Assembly: GCF_023155275.1 (NCBI RefSeq)
Contig: NZ_JALMUV010000026.1
Span: forward strand, 47,150-111,149
Direction: 5' to 3'
Origin: Streptomyces rhizoryzae
GTDB lineage: Bacteria > Actinomycetota > Actinomycetes > Streptomycetales > Streptomycetaceae
DNA length: 64,000 bases
The notes beneath the pieces are model-generated. The model worked only from the letters and a program-made list of their open reading frames with translations. It made no database searches and was not told the origin of the DNA. Of the stretch, positions 1 to 8,937 are shown in pieces (position 1 is the first letter of the stretch; each line of letters starts with the position of its first letter). The translations under genes and the position numbers were made by a program.

Positions 1-4
1 GTGG

Positions 5-2374
5 TCATCGGTGGGCCTTTGCGGTGGTGGTGCGGCCGCGGGGGGTGACGCGCCAGCGGCGGTCGCCGAGGGCCTCCTTGAGGTGGGCCTGGCGGGCGAC
101 CATGTTCTTGAAGTGGCTGTAGAAGACGGTCGAGACCAGGAGGTAGGACCAGAACCAGCGGCGGCGGGCGCGGAGTTCGGGGACGGCCAGGCGCCAGGCG
201 AAGAGGGCCTGGACGGGGCCGGCGCCGAGGGTGAGGAGGAGGGCGAGGACGCAGAGCGGTACGGCCCAGTCGAGGTGCTGGGGGCCGCCGGCCTTCCAGG
301 CGGCGTAGCCGAGGACGGGGAGGATCTGGAGGGTGAGCCAGGGCTGGATCTCGCGCCAGCCGAGGAGGGCGAGCAGCCCCAGCTTCTGACGTACCGTCAG
401 GACGGGTGAGCGCAGGCCGGTCCAGAGGTGCTTGAGGGAGACCTGGAGCCAGCCCTGGGCCCAGCGGGAGCGCTGGTTCCACAGGGCGGTCAGGGTGGTG
501 GGGGCCAGTTCGCGGGAGAGCAGGGTGCGGTCGACGGCGATGCGGGCGCCGGTGGTCAGGGCGCGCAGGGTGGAGTCGATGTCCTCGGTGAGCATCGAGC
601 CGTGCATGCGGGTGCGGGCGAGGAGGTCGGTGCGCCAGAAGCCGTTGGAGCCGCCGAAGACGCCGAAGCCGTGGAGCCGGGTGCGGCCGGGGTGGCTGAC
701 GGCGTAGATGGCCTCGAATTCGACGGCGACGAGGCGGGCGGTGCGGGAGCTGTCGCCGTTGCGGACGACGCAGTGGCCCTGGACGACGTCGTAGCCGTGG
801 GAGAGCCAGTGCCAGGCGTTCCGGAAGGCGTCGGGGGCGGGGTGGTGGTCGGCGTCGAAGATGCCGACGAACTCGCCGCGGACGCGGGTGACGGCGGCGT
901 TGACGTTCTGGGCCTTGGAGGTGGAGCCGGCGACGGGCAGCAGGACGAGGCGGGGGTCGCGGGCGGCGAGGGCGCGGAGGGTGTCCTCGACGGGGAGGGG
1001 GTGCGGGGTGTTGTAGGCGAGGACGATCTCCAGGTCGCCGGGGTAGTCCTGGCGGAGGAACGCCTCGACGGTGTCGACGAGGGTGGCGGCCTCGTTGGGG
1101 AGGTAGGCGGCGATGACGGCGCTGGCGGGCGGGTAGGGGGCGCCGGGCCGTTCGGGGCGGGGCGGGGCGTCGAGGGCGTAGAGGCATTCGAGGATGATCA
1201 GGAGCGCGGAGAGGACGAGTCCGGCGACGACCACCCAGTACATGGCGGAGCCGAGGTCCCAGCCGGCCCGGTACGCCTGCTGGTAGAGGACGAACGGCAC
1301 ACCGATGCCGAGGAGCAGGGACAGCACCGGGGAGAGGGCGAGGAGCGCGGGGCGGAGCAGGGCGCGGAGCGGGGGGCGGCGGTGCCGGTGGGGGGCTTCG
1401 CGCATCCAGGGGGCGTGGCGGACGGGGCGCAGGTCGCGGTGGCGGAGGGCTTCGCGGGCGGCGTCGCGGGCGCGGTCCGCGGCGTCGGCGGCGGTGGTGG
1501 CCTCGGTGAGCGGGAGCCAGCCGATGGCGGGGGTGAGGCGGACGTTCTCGTCGGCGATGACGAAGCGGGTGCCGGCGGCGGTGGTGGCGAGGGTGGCCAG
1601 GGCGCGGCGGGCGGTGTCCTCGTCGATGCCGGGGAGCAGCATCAGCAGGTGGCCGTCGCCGTCGTGGCCGAGCAGGTCGCAGGCGCCGCCGAGGTGTTCG
1701 GCGATGGCGGCGAGGCGTTCGGCGGTCTCGCGGCGGACGCGGGGGCCGAACCGCTCCTCCAGGAGGGCGAGTTCGGCGACGCCGAGGGCGGCGAGGACGC
1801 CGCCGTGCCGGGCGGCTTCGGGGCGCCGGAGTTCGCGGTCGAGTTCGTCGAGGAAGTGGGTGCGGGAGTACAGGCCGGTGCGCGGGTCGCGGAGCAGGTG
1901 CTCGACGGGGACGGGGACGCGGCGGAGTTTGGCCTCGATGCGGGCGGAGAGTTCGTCGGGGTCCGAGGTCTCGGGTATGCAGTCGTCGGCGCCCCGGCGG
2001 AGCAGGTCGGCGGCGCCGGTGCGGCCGGCGGTGCCGCTGCCGGTGACCATGAGGAGGGGCAGGGCGCGGCCGGCGGGGTCGGTGCGGACGGCGCGGATGA
2101 CGTCGGGGCCGGCGGGGTGGGTGCCGGGTTCGTGGAGGGCGACCACGGCGTCGGGGGCGGCCTGGCGGACGCCGGGTCCGGCCTCGCCGGGCGGGGCCTG
2201 GCTGACGTCGTGGCCGGTGGTGCGGAGGGTGTGGGTGAGGCGGTCCAGGCGGGGCCCGGGGGTGCCGATGACGAGGACGCGGCCGGCGGGGTGGGGGCCG
2301 GGGGCGGGGTGGTCGGTTCCGCCGAGCAGGGCCGTGGGTGAGCCCTGGGGGTGTGCGGGGTGCGAAGTGAGCAC
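5..2374 (-). CDS. Membrane GT2 glycosyltransferase fused to degenerate receiver and GGDEF domains
   Basis: 789 aa, GTG start with AAAGGA 9 nt upstream. Residues ~31-150 have a response-regulator receiver fold, but the phospho-acceptor position reads ALHEPG (79-84) where an Asp is expected, and the usual Lys near GADD (129-132) is Glu. Residues ~158-310 are GGDEF-like, with the signature changed to GDGHL (239-243), so cyclase activity is unlikely. Two membrane helices (~338-365, ~376-400) lead into a family 2 glycosyltransferase domain (~415-645) with DAD at 507-509, TEDID at 596-600 and QRSRW at 634-638. Three or so C-terminal helices follow. The GT part resembles processive membrane synthases of the cellulose/hyaluronan type, using a nucleotide sugar at the inner membrane face and possibly extruding a polymer. 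Product unknown. I infer that the two dead signalling domains act as docking or ligand-sensing parts. It is transcribed alone, leftward. Confidence 0.88.
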   Translation of the reverse strand: MLTSHPAHPQGSPTALLGGTDHPAPGPHPAGRVLVIGTPGPRLDRLTHTLRTTGHDVSQAPPGEAGPGVRQAAPDAVVALHEPGTHPAGPDVIRAVRTDPAGRALPLLMVTGSGTAGRTGAADLLRRGADDCIPETSDPDELSARIEAKLRRVPVPVEHLLRDPRTGLYSRTHFLDELDRELRRPEAARHGGVLAALGVAELALLEERFGPRVRRETAERLAAIAEHLGGACDLLGHDGDGHLLMLLPGIDEDTARRALATLATTAAGTRFVIADENVRLTPAIGWLPLTEATTAADAADRARDAAREALRHRDLRPVRHAPWMREAPHRHRRPPLRALLRPALLALSPVLSLLLGIGVPFVLYQQAYRAGWDLGSAMYWVVVAGLVLSALLIILECLYALDAPPRPERPGAPYPPASAVIAAYLPNEAATLVDTVEAFLRQDYPGDLEIVLAYNTPHPLPVEDTLRALAARDPRLVLLPVAGSTSKAQNVNAAVTRVRGEFVGIFDADHHPAPDAFRNAWHWLSHGYDVVQGHCVVRNGDSSRTARLVAVEFEAIYAVSHPGRTRLHGFGVFGGSNGFWRTDLLARTRMHGSMLTEDIDSTLRALTTGARIAVDRTLLSRELAPTTLTALWNQRSRWAQGWLQVSLKHLWTGLRSPVLTVRQKLGLLALLGWREIQPWLTLQILPVLGYAAWKAGGPQHLDWAVPLCVLALLLTLGAGPVQALFAWRLAVPELRARRRWFWSYLLVSTVFYSHFKNMVARQAHLKEALGDRRWRVTPRGRTTTAKAHR

Positions 2375-3223
2375 CTGGGGTGGTCCTTTCTGGTTTCCGG
2401 CAGGCGGAGCCCCGGCGCGGACCGGTGGGGACGGCGGGTCCCGGTGCGCCGTGCGCGGGCAGGGCGGAGCGACCGCCCGCCGGCGGTGGCGGGTCGGGGT
2501 GGCCGTCGGTCCGGGTGGTGGTGCGGGCCGGTGGCTTCCGGATGCGCGGGTGCGGGACAGTGACGGTCAGGCGGGCGGGCGCCGGTCGTGGGGTGGGCGC
2601 CGCGGCACCGGACTGCCTGTCAGGGTCATGACAGCCAGCAGCGCAACTGCGCGGTCAGCGTGGCCGGTTGACGCGCGGCGGGGCGGTGCGCCGGGCCGGG
2701 ACGGGGCGCGGCGGGCGCGCGGGGCCGCGTCTGCGCCCGGCGGAAGAGGGGGCGGCGCGGTGCGGTGCGGCCTGCGCGGGCGCGGCCGGTGCGGCGGACT
2801 TCGGGCTCCGGACCGCGCGGGGGCGGTCGAGCGCGTATCGCATAGGAAGGGTCCCATCCTGATCGGATCGTGGGGGGAGGACCGGATGTCAGGTGTACAC
2901 CGGCCGGCCCCGCTCGGCAAGGCCCACCGGCATCCGCCAGCCTCTGCGAGCACTGTGACACCGCACCTTCATCCACGTAACACCTTCATTACGGCCGGTC
3001 CTCGCGGCGGCCCCGAGGGGCGCTACCGCCCGGTAGGGGCCGTTCCCTCGGCTATAACCCGGTACGGGAGTTCTGAGCTGGAGGTTCGTACCTCTCGCCT
3101 ATCTGTTAATCTGCCCGCCCCTGGACGTTCCTCCATGTCCCCCTCCACTCCTTTCACTCCCGTCACTCCCTTCCGCTCTGCCCGCACCCCTTTGCCCACC
3201 GGGTGCAGCGAGGTGTCGCGTAC
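2375..3223. other. 849-bp gene-free spacer between divergent genes
   Basis: It separates the leftward GT2 fusion from the rightward XRE regulator and must hold both promoters. The half nearest the regulator (about 2940-3220) is visibly richer in A/T than the coding sequence around it, as expected of a promoter and leader. A perfect 10-bp palindrome, GGTGTACACC, lies at 2892-2901. A pyrimidine-rich stretch with repeated CACTCC elements occupies 3130-3190. I could not fix a -35/-10 pair with confidence. No convincing gene is present. Confidence 0.5.
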
Positions 3224-3943
3224 GTGAACAGCGTTCCGTTCTCTCCCGCTCAGGCCCGGTCCGCCCGGGCCCGGGTCGGTCTGACCACCGGTCAGGTCGC
3301 CCAGTCCATGACCGCGTGCGGCGCCCCGGTGCGCCCCGAGGCGATCGAGGCGTGGGAGTTCGGCTCCCTGGTGCCCACCGAACCGCAGCTGTTCGCCCTG
3401 GCCGATGTGCTGTGGTGCCCGCCGGCGGTGCTGATGGGCGTGGAGCCGCGCACCCTGGCCGAGCACCGGCTGGCCCGGCAGCTGAGCGTGGAGCGGCTGG
3501 CGCAGCTGGTCGGGATGGCGCCGGAGACGTACCGGGCGGCGGAGGCGGCCAACGAGTGGTACGGCGACTACCGGCAGACCAAGGCTCTGGTGGAGGCGCT
3601 GGGGCTGTCGCTGCGGAAGCTGATCGGGGTGATGGGGCGGGTCGAGGAGCTGGCCGGCCACCTGCGGTCGGCCATCGAGGGCCGCTGGAAGTCGCACATC
3701 GCGCCGATCACCGAGATCACCACGCTGAACCGGACCCGGGTCGGCGACGCACTGCGGGTGATGCACGGGGAGTTCGCGGAGTTCGCCGAGCGGTACATGG
3801 GGCATGTGGTGGCGCGGAACGCCGACGCCCGGCTGAAGGAGATCGCGGCCGAGCGGTCGGCGTACCTGCGGCGGCTGGTGGACCGCTTCTGGGAGCTGAT
3901 CGGGGAAGCGGGCGAGGCGCCGCCGTTCAACTCCGTGCACTGA
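3224..3943 (+). CDS. XRE-type helix-turn-helix regulator
   Basis: 239 aa from the GTG at 3224, chosen because GAGGTG lies 8-9 nt upstream; an in-frame GTG at 3203 lacks one. Residues ~10-66 fit an XRE/Cro helix-turn-helix (RSARARVGLTTGQVAQSM, then a recognition region ending IEAWEFG). Residues ~78-140 look like a second, weaker copy (LAEHRLARQLSVERLAQLVG). The C-terminal ~95 residues are helical and unrecognised. It probably binds DNA as a dimer. It is convergent with the nucleobase permease, so control of that gene is possible but not shown. The target and ligand are unknown. Confidence 0.8.
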   Translation: MNSVPFSPAQARSARARVGLTTGQVAQSMTACGAPVRPEAIEAWEFGSLVPTEPQLFALADVLWCPPAVLMGVEPRTLAEHRLARQLSVERLAQLVGMAPETYRAAEAANEWYGDYRQTKALVEALGLSLRKLIGVMGRVEELAGHLRSAIEGRWKSHIAPITEITTLNRTRVGDALRVMHGEFAEFAERYMGHVVARNADARLKEIAAERSAYLRRLVDRFWELIGEAGEAPPFNSVH

Positions 3944-3960
3944 GGCGGCGGAAGGCGGCC

Positions 3961-3999
3961 GGACGGCGGCGCGGGGCCCGGCCGCCGCGTCCGCCGTCC
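3961..3999. terminator. Hairpin between convergent genes
   Basis: The left arm GGACGGCGGCGCGG (3961-3974) pairs with the right arm at 3985-3999, with a single bulged A. It lies in the 70-bp gap between the convergent XRE regulator and permease genes, so it can end transcription from both sides. There is no U-tract, which is usual in this genus. Confidence 0.55.
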
Positions 4000-4013
4000 C
4001 GGGGTGGCCGGGT

Positions 4014-5474
4014 TCAGTACGCGCCCTGGGGGTGCGGCGGCGGCCCGGCGGGCGCGGGTCCCTCCGGCGCGGCGCCGTCCTCGTCGTCGGTGAACTCGTC
4101 CCAGTCGATCTCCACCGACCGGCGGCGGGTGAAGACGTTGAAGACGAGGTTGAGCACGATCGCGGTCAGGCCGCCGAGGGTGATGCCGCTGTCCAGCACC
4201 GCGCGGACGCCCTGCGGCATCCGCTCGAAGAACGGCGCGACGGCGGTGGGCAGGAACGCCGCGCCCAGACTGACCGCCAGGATCAGGGCGTTGCGCTCCT
4301 CGCGCAGGTCCACCTTGCCGAGGATCTGGATGCCGACCGCGGCGACCATGCCGAACATCGACAGCGCCGCGCCGCCGAGCACCGGGTGCGGGATCGCGGC
4401 GACCACCGAACCGGCCTTCGGCAGCAGGCCCAGCACGACCATGAAGCCGCCGGCCGCGACCACCACGAACCGGCTCATCACCTTCGTCATCCGCACCAGG
4501 CCGATGTTCTCCGCGAAGGCCACATAGGGAAAGGAGTTGAACAGGCCGCCCAGGACGGTGGCGACGCCGTCGGCGCGCAGCGCGCGGGCCACGGTGTCGT
4601 TCCCGACCGGCTTGCCGGTGATCTCCCCGATGGCGTAGACGTCGCCGGTGGTCTCCACCATCGTGATGAGCATGACGACGATCATCGCGAGGATCGGGAA
4701 CGGTTCGAAGACCGGCATGCCGTAGTGGAACGGGGTGCTGACGCCGAACCAGTCGGTGTCCTTGACGGCGCTGAAGTCGGCGTCCCCGAGCAGCCAGGCG
4801 ACGGCCGTTCCGCCGACCAGTCCGAGCAGGACCGCGATGCTGCTCAGCACCGGCTTCCCGATGCGGACGAGCAGCAGGATGAACAGCAGGGTGCCCAGCG
4901 CGTAGCCGAGGTTCTTCAGGTCGCCGAATTCCGGTTTGCCCGTCAACTGGGCGCCGCCCGCGGCGTCCTGGAGGGCCTGCGGGATGAGGGTGAGGCCGAT
5001 GATGGTGAGAATGGTGCCGATGACCACCGGCGGGAAATACTTCACCAACTTGCTGAAGAACGGGGCGAAGAGGAACGTGGCGATACCGGCGGTGATGACC
5101 GCGCCGTAGACCACCAGCAGTCCGGCGGTGCCGCCGCCCGCGCCCAGTCCGATGGCGATCATCGGGGAGACCGCGGTGAAGGTGGCGCCCTGCACCAGCG
5201 GCAGCCTGGCACCTATCCGCCATATCCCCAACGCCTGGATGATGGAGGCGATTCCGCAGGTCAGCAGGTCCGCGTTGATGAGGTAGACGAGTTCGGTGCG
5301 GGACAGCCCCAGCGCGTTGCCGAGCATGATCGGGACGATGACGGCGGCGGCGTAGAAGGCGAGGACGTGCTGGAAACCGTAGAGGGCGAGTTTGCCGAAC
5401 GGCAGTACCTCGTCCACCGGATGAGTACGCTGCCGGGCGGATTGCCGGGAGGATTGTCGCGCGAGTCGTGCCAT
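4014..5474 (-). CDS. NCS2-family nucleobase:cation symporter (xanthine/uracil permease type)
   Basis: 486 aa, ATG start preceded by AAGGCAAGG. It is a polytopic membrane protein with about 12-14 hydrophobic segments and almost no soluble domain. Two family signatures are visible. The first helix has the Gln-His pair (LYGFQHVLAFYAAAVIVP). The NAT motif reads ENIGLVRMTKVMSR, with Glu where many xanthine carriers have Gln. Members import xanthine, uric acid or uracil with H+ or Na+ across the inner membrane; the exact base cannot be read here. The N-terminus is Arg/Gln-rich and short, and the C-terminus ends in an acidic then Pro-rich tail. It is divergent from the FHA-ABC gene across 265 bp and convergent with the XRE regulator. 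No purine catabolic genes are adjacent. Confidence 0.9.
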   Translation of the reverse strand: MARLARQSSRQSARQRTHPVDEVLPFGKLALYGFQHVLAFYAAAVIVPIMLGNALGLSRTELVYLINADLLTCGIASIIQALGIWRIGARLPLVQGATFTAVSPMIAIGLGAGGGTAGLLVVYGAVITAGIATFLFAPFFSKLVKYFPPVVIGTILTIIGLTLIPQALQDAAGGAQLTGKPEFGDLKNLGYALGTLLFILLLVRIGKPVLSSIAVLLGLVGGTAVAWLLGDADFSAVKDTDWFGVSTPFHYGMPVFEPFPILAMIVVMLITMVETTGDVYAIGEITGKPVGNDTVARALRADGVATVLGGLFNSFPYVAFAENIGLVRMTKVMSRFVVVAAGGFMVVLGLLPKAGSVVAAIPHPVLGGAALSMFGMVAAVGIQILGKVDLREERNALILAVSLGAAFLPTAVAPFFERMPQGVRAVLDSGITLGGLTAIVLNLVFNVFTRRRSVEIDWDEFTDDEDGAAPEGPAPAGPPPHPQGAY

Positions 5475-5686
5475 CTCTGCCTTGCCTTCACGAGGTAGGT
5501 GAATAAGAAGGAACCCGGGCCCGGTGGTGCGGTGGCCCCTGCGGTGCGGTGCGTACCGTTCCGTTACCGGCGGCGAACGGCCGGCGGATCGGACGTCAGG
5601 CGTTTTCCCGGAATGCGCGGGGCGGGCTCATCGGGGCGCTCACCATAGTTGACCTTTCCCGTTCCGCGCGAGTAACCAGCGGCTTC

Positions 5687-5696
5687 CGCATATGCG
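5687..5696. promoter_or_regulatory. Operator-like palindrome in a divergent promoter region
   Basis: CGCATATGCG is a perfect 10-bp palindrome in the 265-bp gap between the permease and FHA-ABC genes. Its position suits a regulator of either gene. The protein that binds it is unknown. Confidence 0.3.
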
Positions 5697-5726
5697 TGAC
5701 CACAAGCGCGGGCGGGTAATGCGCCG

Positions 5727-5732
5727 TAAAAT
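5727..5732 (+). promoter_or_regulatory. Possible -10 element of a leaderless FHA-ABC transcript
   Basis: TAAAAT resembles a -10 hexamer and ends 7 nt before the ATG at 5740. No ribosome-binding site precedes that ATG. The pair of observations fits a leaderless mRNA, which is common in Streptomyces. No clear -35 is seen at the expected distance. A second candidate, TTGACC (5649) with TAACCA (5673), would give a longer leader. Confidence 0.35.
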
Positions 5733-5739
5733 CTGACAT

Positions 5740-8091
5740 ATGGCTGAGCGGCCGGATGCGTCCACCGCGCCCGAACTCCTCGTCGAGTCCGGCGGCGTCA
5801 CGCAGGTACTGGAACCGGACCACGAGTACCACGTAGGCCGGGACCCGGCGGTCGAGCTCGTGCTGAGCGACGCGCGGGTCTCCTGGCACCACGCGGTGCT
5901 GCGCGCCACCGGCGACCACTGGCTGGTGGAGGACGAGGGCAGCACCAACGGGACGTACACGGACGGGCGCCGGGTGCTGCGCTCCGGGGTCGGCCCGGGC
6001 AGCGTGATCCGCTTCGGCAACCCCGCCGACGGCCCGTGCGCGGTGCTCAGCGGCGTCCCCCGCCGCACCGCGGCCGGACGCCCCTCCGCCGTCTCCCACC
6101 CGGCGGCCACCCACACCTTCCGGCGGCCCAGCTCGGTCCGTCCGCTGCCCCCGGCGCGCACCACCCGGATCGGCCGGGCGGACGACAACGACCTGGTCGT
6201 CGACGACCTCGCGGTCTCCCGGCGGCACGCCGAACTCCGGTCCGGGCCTGACGGCTACGTCCTGGCCGACCTGGGCAGCCACAACGGCACCTACCTCAAC
6301 GGCCGGCCGGTCGACGTCGCGCCGGTGCGCTCCGGTGACGTCATCGGCATCGGCCACTCCGCGTTCGTGCTGGTCGGCGACCGGCTGGAGGAGTTCGTCG
6401 ACACCGGTGAGGTGTCGCTGGACGTCCAGGACCTGACCGTGCGGGTCGGCAAGGGCACCGCGCGCAGGTCCCTGCTGGGCGGGGTGTCGTTCCCGGTGGG
6501 CGAGAAGTCGCTGCTGGCCGTGATCGGGCCGAGCGGCGCCGGCAAGTCCACGCTGCTCAACGCGCTGACCGGCCTGCGGCCCGCCGACGAGGGCACCGTG
6601 CTCTACGACGGCCGGGACCTCTACCGGGACTACGCCGAGCTGCGCCACCGCATCGGCCTGGTGCCGCAGGACGACATCCTGCACACCCAGCTGACCGTCC
6701 GCCGGGCGCTGAGCTACGCGGCGGAGCTGCGGTTCCCCGAGGACACCGCGCGGGCCGAACGGGACGCCCGGGTCGAGGAGGTGATCCGCGAACTGGGCCT
6801 GGTCGAACGGGCCGCGCTGCCGATCCACAAGCTCTCCGGCGGGCAGCGCAAGCGGGTCAGCGTGGCGCTGGAGCTGCTGACCAAGCCCTCGCTGCTCTTC
6901 CTCGACGAGCCGACCTCGGGCCTGGACCCGGGGATGGACCGGTCGGTGATGCACATGCTGCGCGGGCTGGCCGACGGCGGCCGCACCGTCATCGTGGTCA
7001 CCCACAGCGTGCTGAGCCTGGACGTCTGCGACCGGCTGCTGGTGCTGGCGCCGGGCGGCACCATCGCGTACTACGGGCCGCCGGACGAGGCGCTCGGGTT
7101 CTTCGGCTTCGCCCAGTGGCCGGAAGCCTTCGAGGCGTTCGAGAACGACCGCGGCCGGGACTGGGCCGGGGAGTTCCGCGCCTCACCGCTGTACCCCCGC
7201 TACGTCACCGGCGAGACCCGGCAGCCGCCCGCGGCCCCGGCGCCGCACGCCCCGGTGGCCCCCCGCCGCACCCAGAGCTGGGGCGGCCAGCTGTGGACGC
7301 TGATGCGGCGGTACGCGGCGGCACTGTCCTCGGACCGGACGTTTCTGATCATCATGGTGGCGCTGCCGTTCGTGATGGGGGCGATGGCGCACGGCCTCAG
7401 CGGCGGCAATCTGGCCGGCGGGGGCGGCAACGGTGCGTCCACGGTGCTGCTGGTGCTGTGCGTGGGGGCGGTGCTGACCGGCGCCGCCAACGCGGTCCGC
7501 GAGCTGGTCAAGGAACGAGTGATCTACCAGCGGGAACGGGCGGTGGGCCTGTCCCGGACGGCGTATCTGATGTCCAAGGTCCTGGTGCTGGGGACGGTCA
7601 CGGTCGTCCAGGCGGTGGTGCTGACGCTGGTCGCGCTGTTCGGGGTGCGGCTCGGCGCGCCGGGCGGCTCGGGGGTGCTGCTGCCGCCGCTGCTGGAGAT
7701 CACACTGGCGGTGGCCCTGCTGGCGTTCACCGCGATGACGCTGGGGCTGCTGGTGTCCGCGCTGGTCCGCAAGGAGGAGGTCACCATGCCGCTGCTGGTC
7801 CTCCTCGCCATCGTGCAGGTGGTGTTCTGCGGTGCGCTCCAGTCGCTGCGCAAGCCGGTGCTGGAGCAGGTGGCGTGGCTGGTGCCGTCCCGCTGGGCGT
7901 TCGCCGCCATGGGCGGCACCGTCGACCTGCACCGCCTCCAGCCGGGGCCGCTCACCGCCGACCCGCTGTTCCGGCACGCGGCCGGGCCCTGGCTGCTGGA
8001 CATGGGAATGCTGGTGGTGCTCTCGGTGCTGTTCTGCTTCCTGGTCCTGCGGCTGCTGCGGCGCCACGAGCCGGAGATCATGCGCCGGTAG
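5740..8091 (+). CDS. Double-FHA ABC transporter (fused ATPase and permease, ABCG/Rv1747 type)
   Basis: 783 aa. Two forkhead-associated domains come first. FHA1 (~15-100) has GSTNGTYTDG at 67-76, and FHA2 (~140-215) has IGRADDND, SRRHAEL and GSHNGTYLNG. An ABC ATPase (~225-430) follows, with Walker A GPSGAGKS (263-270), LSGGQ (365-369), Walker B LLFLDE (385-390) and an H-loop VVTHS. The last ~260 residues form an ABC-2 membrane domain with about six helices. This order is that of mycobacterial Rv1747, an exporter whose FHA domains are phosphorylated by the kinase PknF. A kinase gene lies two genes downstream here, so the same logic is likely: phosphothreonine binding gates export. The substrate is unknown; cell-envelope lipid or glycolipid is a guess by analogy. 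Confidence 0.93.
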   Translation: MAERPDASTAPELLVESGGVTQVLEPDHEYHVGRDPAVELVLSDARVSWHHAVLRATGDHWLVEDEGSTNGTYTDGRRVLRSGVGPGSVIRFGNPADGPCAVLSGVPRRTAAGRPSAVSHPAATHTFRRPSSVRPLPPARTTRIGRADDNDLVVDDLAVSRRHAELRSGPDGYVLADLGSHNGTYLNGRPVDVAPVRSGDVIGIGHSAFVLVGDRLEEFVDTGEVSLDVQDLTVRVGKGTARRSLLGGVSFPVGEKSLLAVIGPSGAGKSTLLNALTGLRPADEGTVLYDGRDLYRDYAELRHRIGLVPQDDILHTQLTVRRALSYAAELRFPEDTARAERDARVEEVIRELGLVERAALPIHKLSGGQRKRVSVALELLTKPSLLFLDEPTSGLDPGMDRSVMHMLRGLADGGRTVIVVTHSVLSLDVCDRLLVLAPGGTIAYYGPPDEALGFFGFAQWPEAFEAFENDRGRDWAGEFRASPLYPRYVTGETRQPPAAPAPHAPVAPRRTQSWGGQLWTLMRRYAAALSSDRTFLIIMVALPFVMGAMAHGLSGGNLAGGGGNGASTVLLVLCVGAVLTGAANAVRELVKERVIYQRERAVGLSRTAYLMSKVLVLGTVTVVQAVVLTLVALFGVRLGAPGGSGVLLPPLLEITLAVALLAFTAMTLGLLVSALVRKEEVTMPLLVLLAIVQVVFCGALQSLRKPVLEQVAWLVPSRWAFAAMGGTVDLHRLQPGPLTADPLFRHAAGPWLLDMGMLVVLSVLFCFLVLRLLRRHEPEIMRR

Positions 8092-8166
8092 GCCGGTGAC
8101 GCCGGCAGCCGGAGGAAGGTGCGCACGGCGCCGCGGCCGTGCGCGAGGAGTGCCGAGGAGCCGCCT

Positions 8167-8937
8167 GTGACCGCGCCGGACTTCCGTCCCAGCCATGTGG
8201 TCCCGCCGGACGGGATGGCGACCTGGGCGGTGCCGGACGCCACCCGGCCGCTGGTCCCGCTCGATCCGCTGCTGCCCGTCCAGGTCGTCGAACGGCACGG
8301 TGACTGGGCCCGGGCGCGGTGCTCCAACGGCTGGTCGGCGTGGGTGGACGGGCGGCTGCTGCTGCCGCTGCCGCACCGGCCGCCGGCGGCCGGGCAGCCC
8401 ACCGCGCGGACCGCGGACCCGCGTCCGCTGCTGGCCGCCGCCGAGGGCGCGCTGGCCCGCTTCCGGCAGCTGGTCGAGGAGTTGCTCGCCGGCCAGCTGG
8501 ACCGCGAGGCGTTCGCGGAACGGACCCGCGGGACGCGGATCGGGGCGGTCGCCGACGGCGACGCGGTGTGGCTCTACGACGCCCGGCACGAGCGCTGGTC
8601 CTACTGCGACGGCGCGTCCCTGGTGACGTTCGCGGTGGCGGAGGGGCCGGACGCGGAGGCCGGGGCGGGCTCCGGGGACGGAACCGACTCCGGGGGCGGG
8701 GCGGTCTCCGGGGGCGGGGCGGAGCGGGAGGACGAAAGCGAGGGGACCGGGGCGGGTGGTGGTTCCGGGGCGGGTGGTGGTTCCGGGGAGGCGGGTGGCC
8801 CCGGGTCCGGCCCCGGGTCCGGTTCCGGCCCCGGTTCCGCGGGCGGGCTGCCCGGGGAGGCGGAGTTCCCGCCGCCGTTCCCGCCTGCGGCCCCGCCGGG
8901 GGCGCCCGCGCCGGGCGGGCCGGGTGAGCCGGCGTGA
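8167..8937 (+). CDS. SH3-like domain protein with Gly/Ser-rich tail, unknown function
   Basis: 256 aa from the GTG at 8167, with GAGGAG six nt upstream. Residues ~20-65 contain a short beta-rich stretch (VVERHGDWARARCSNGWSAW) like a bacterial SH3 domain. Residues ~85-160 are mixed, with a hydrophobic core ending WSYCDG. The last ~90 residues are low-complexity Gly/Ser/Glu then Gly/Pro. No signal peptide or membrane helix is seen, so it is probably cytoplasmic. Its stop overlaps the kinase start by 4 nt (GTGA), which ties its translation to the kinase. It may be an adaptor or substrate in the FHA/kinase module; this is inference from position. Confidence 0.75.
   Translation: MTAPDFRPSHVVPPDGMATWAVPDATRPLVPLDPLLPVQVVERHGDWARARCSNGWSAWVDGRLLLPLPHRPPAAGQPTARTADPRPLLAAAEGALARFRQLVEELLAGQLDREAFAERTRGTRIGAVADGDAVWLYDARHERWSYCDGASLVTFAVAEGPDAEAGAGSGDGTDSGGGAVSGGGAEREDESEGTGAGGGSGAGGGSGEAGGPGSGPGSGSGPGSAGGLPGEAEFPPPFPPAAPPGAPAPGGPGEPA

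Noticed and set aside
428..2341. Long plus-strand open frame (637 codons) opposite the GT2 fusion
   Set aside because: It is a Gly/Ala/Glu/Val-rich shadow of the minus-strand gene, which has clear domains and a ribosome site.
2886..3227. Possible 113-aa gene ending in a GTGA overlap with the XRE regulator, with a strong GGGGGGAGGACCGG site before its ATG
   Set aside because: By my count about a third of its codons end in A or T, unlike every real gene here, and the protein has no recognisable pattern. The RBS and overlap alone are not enough.
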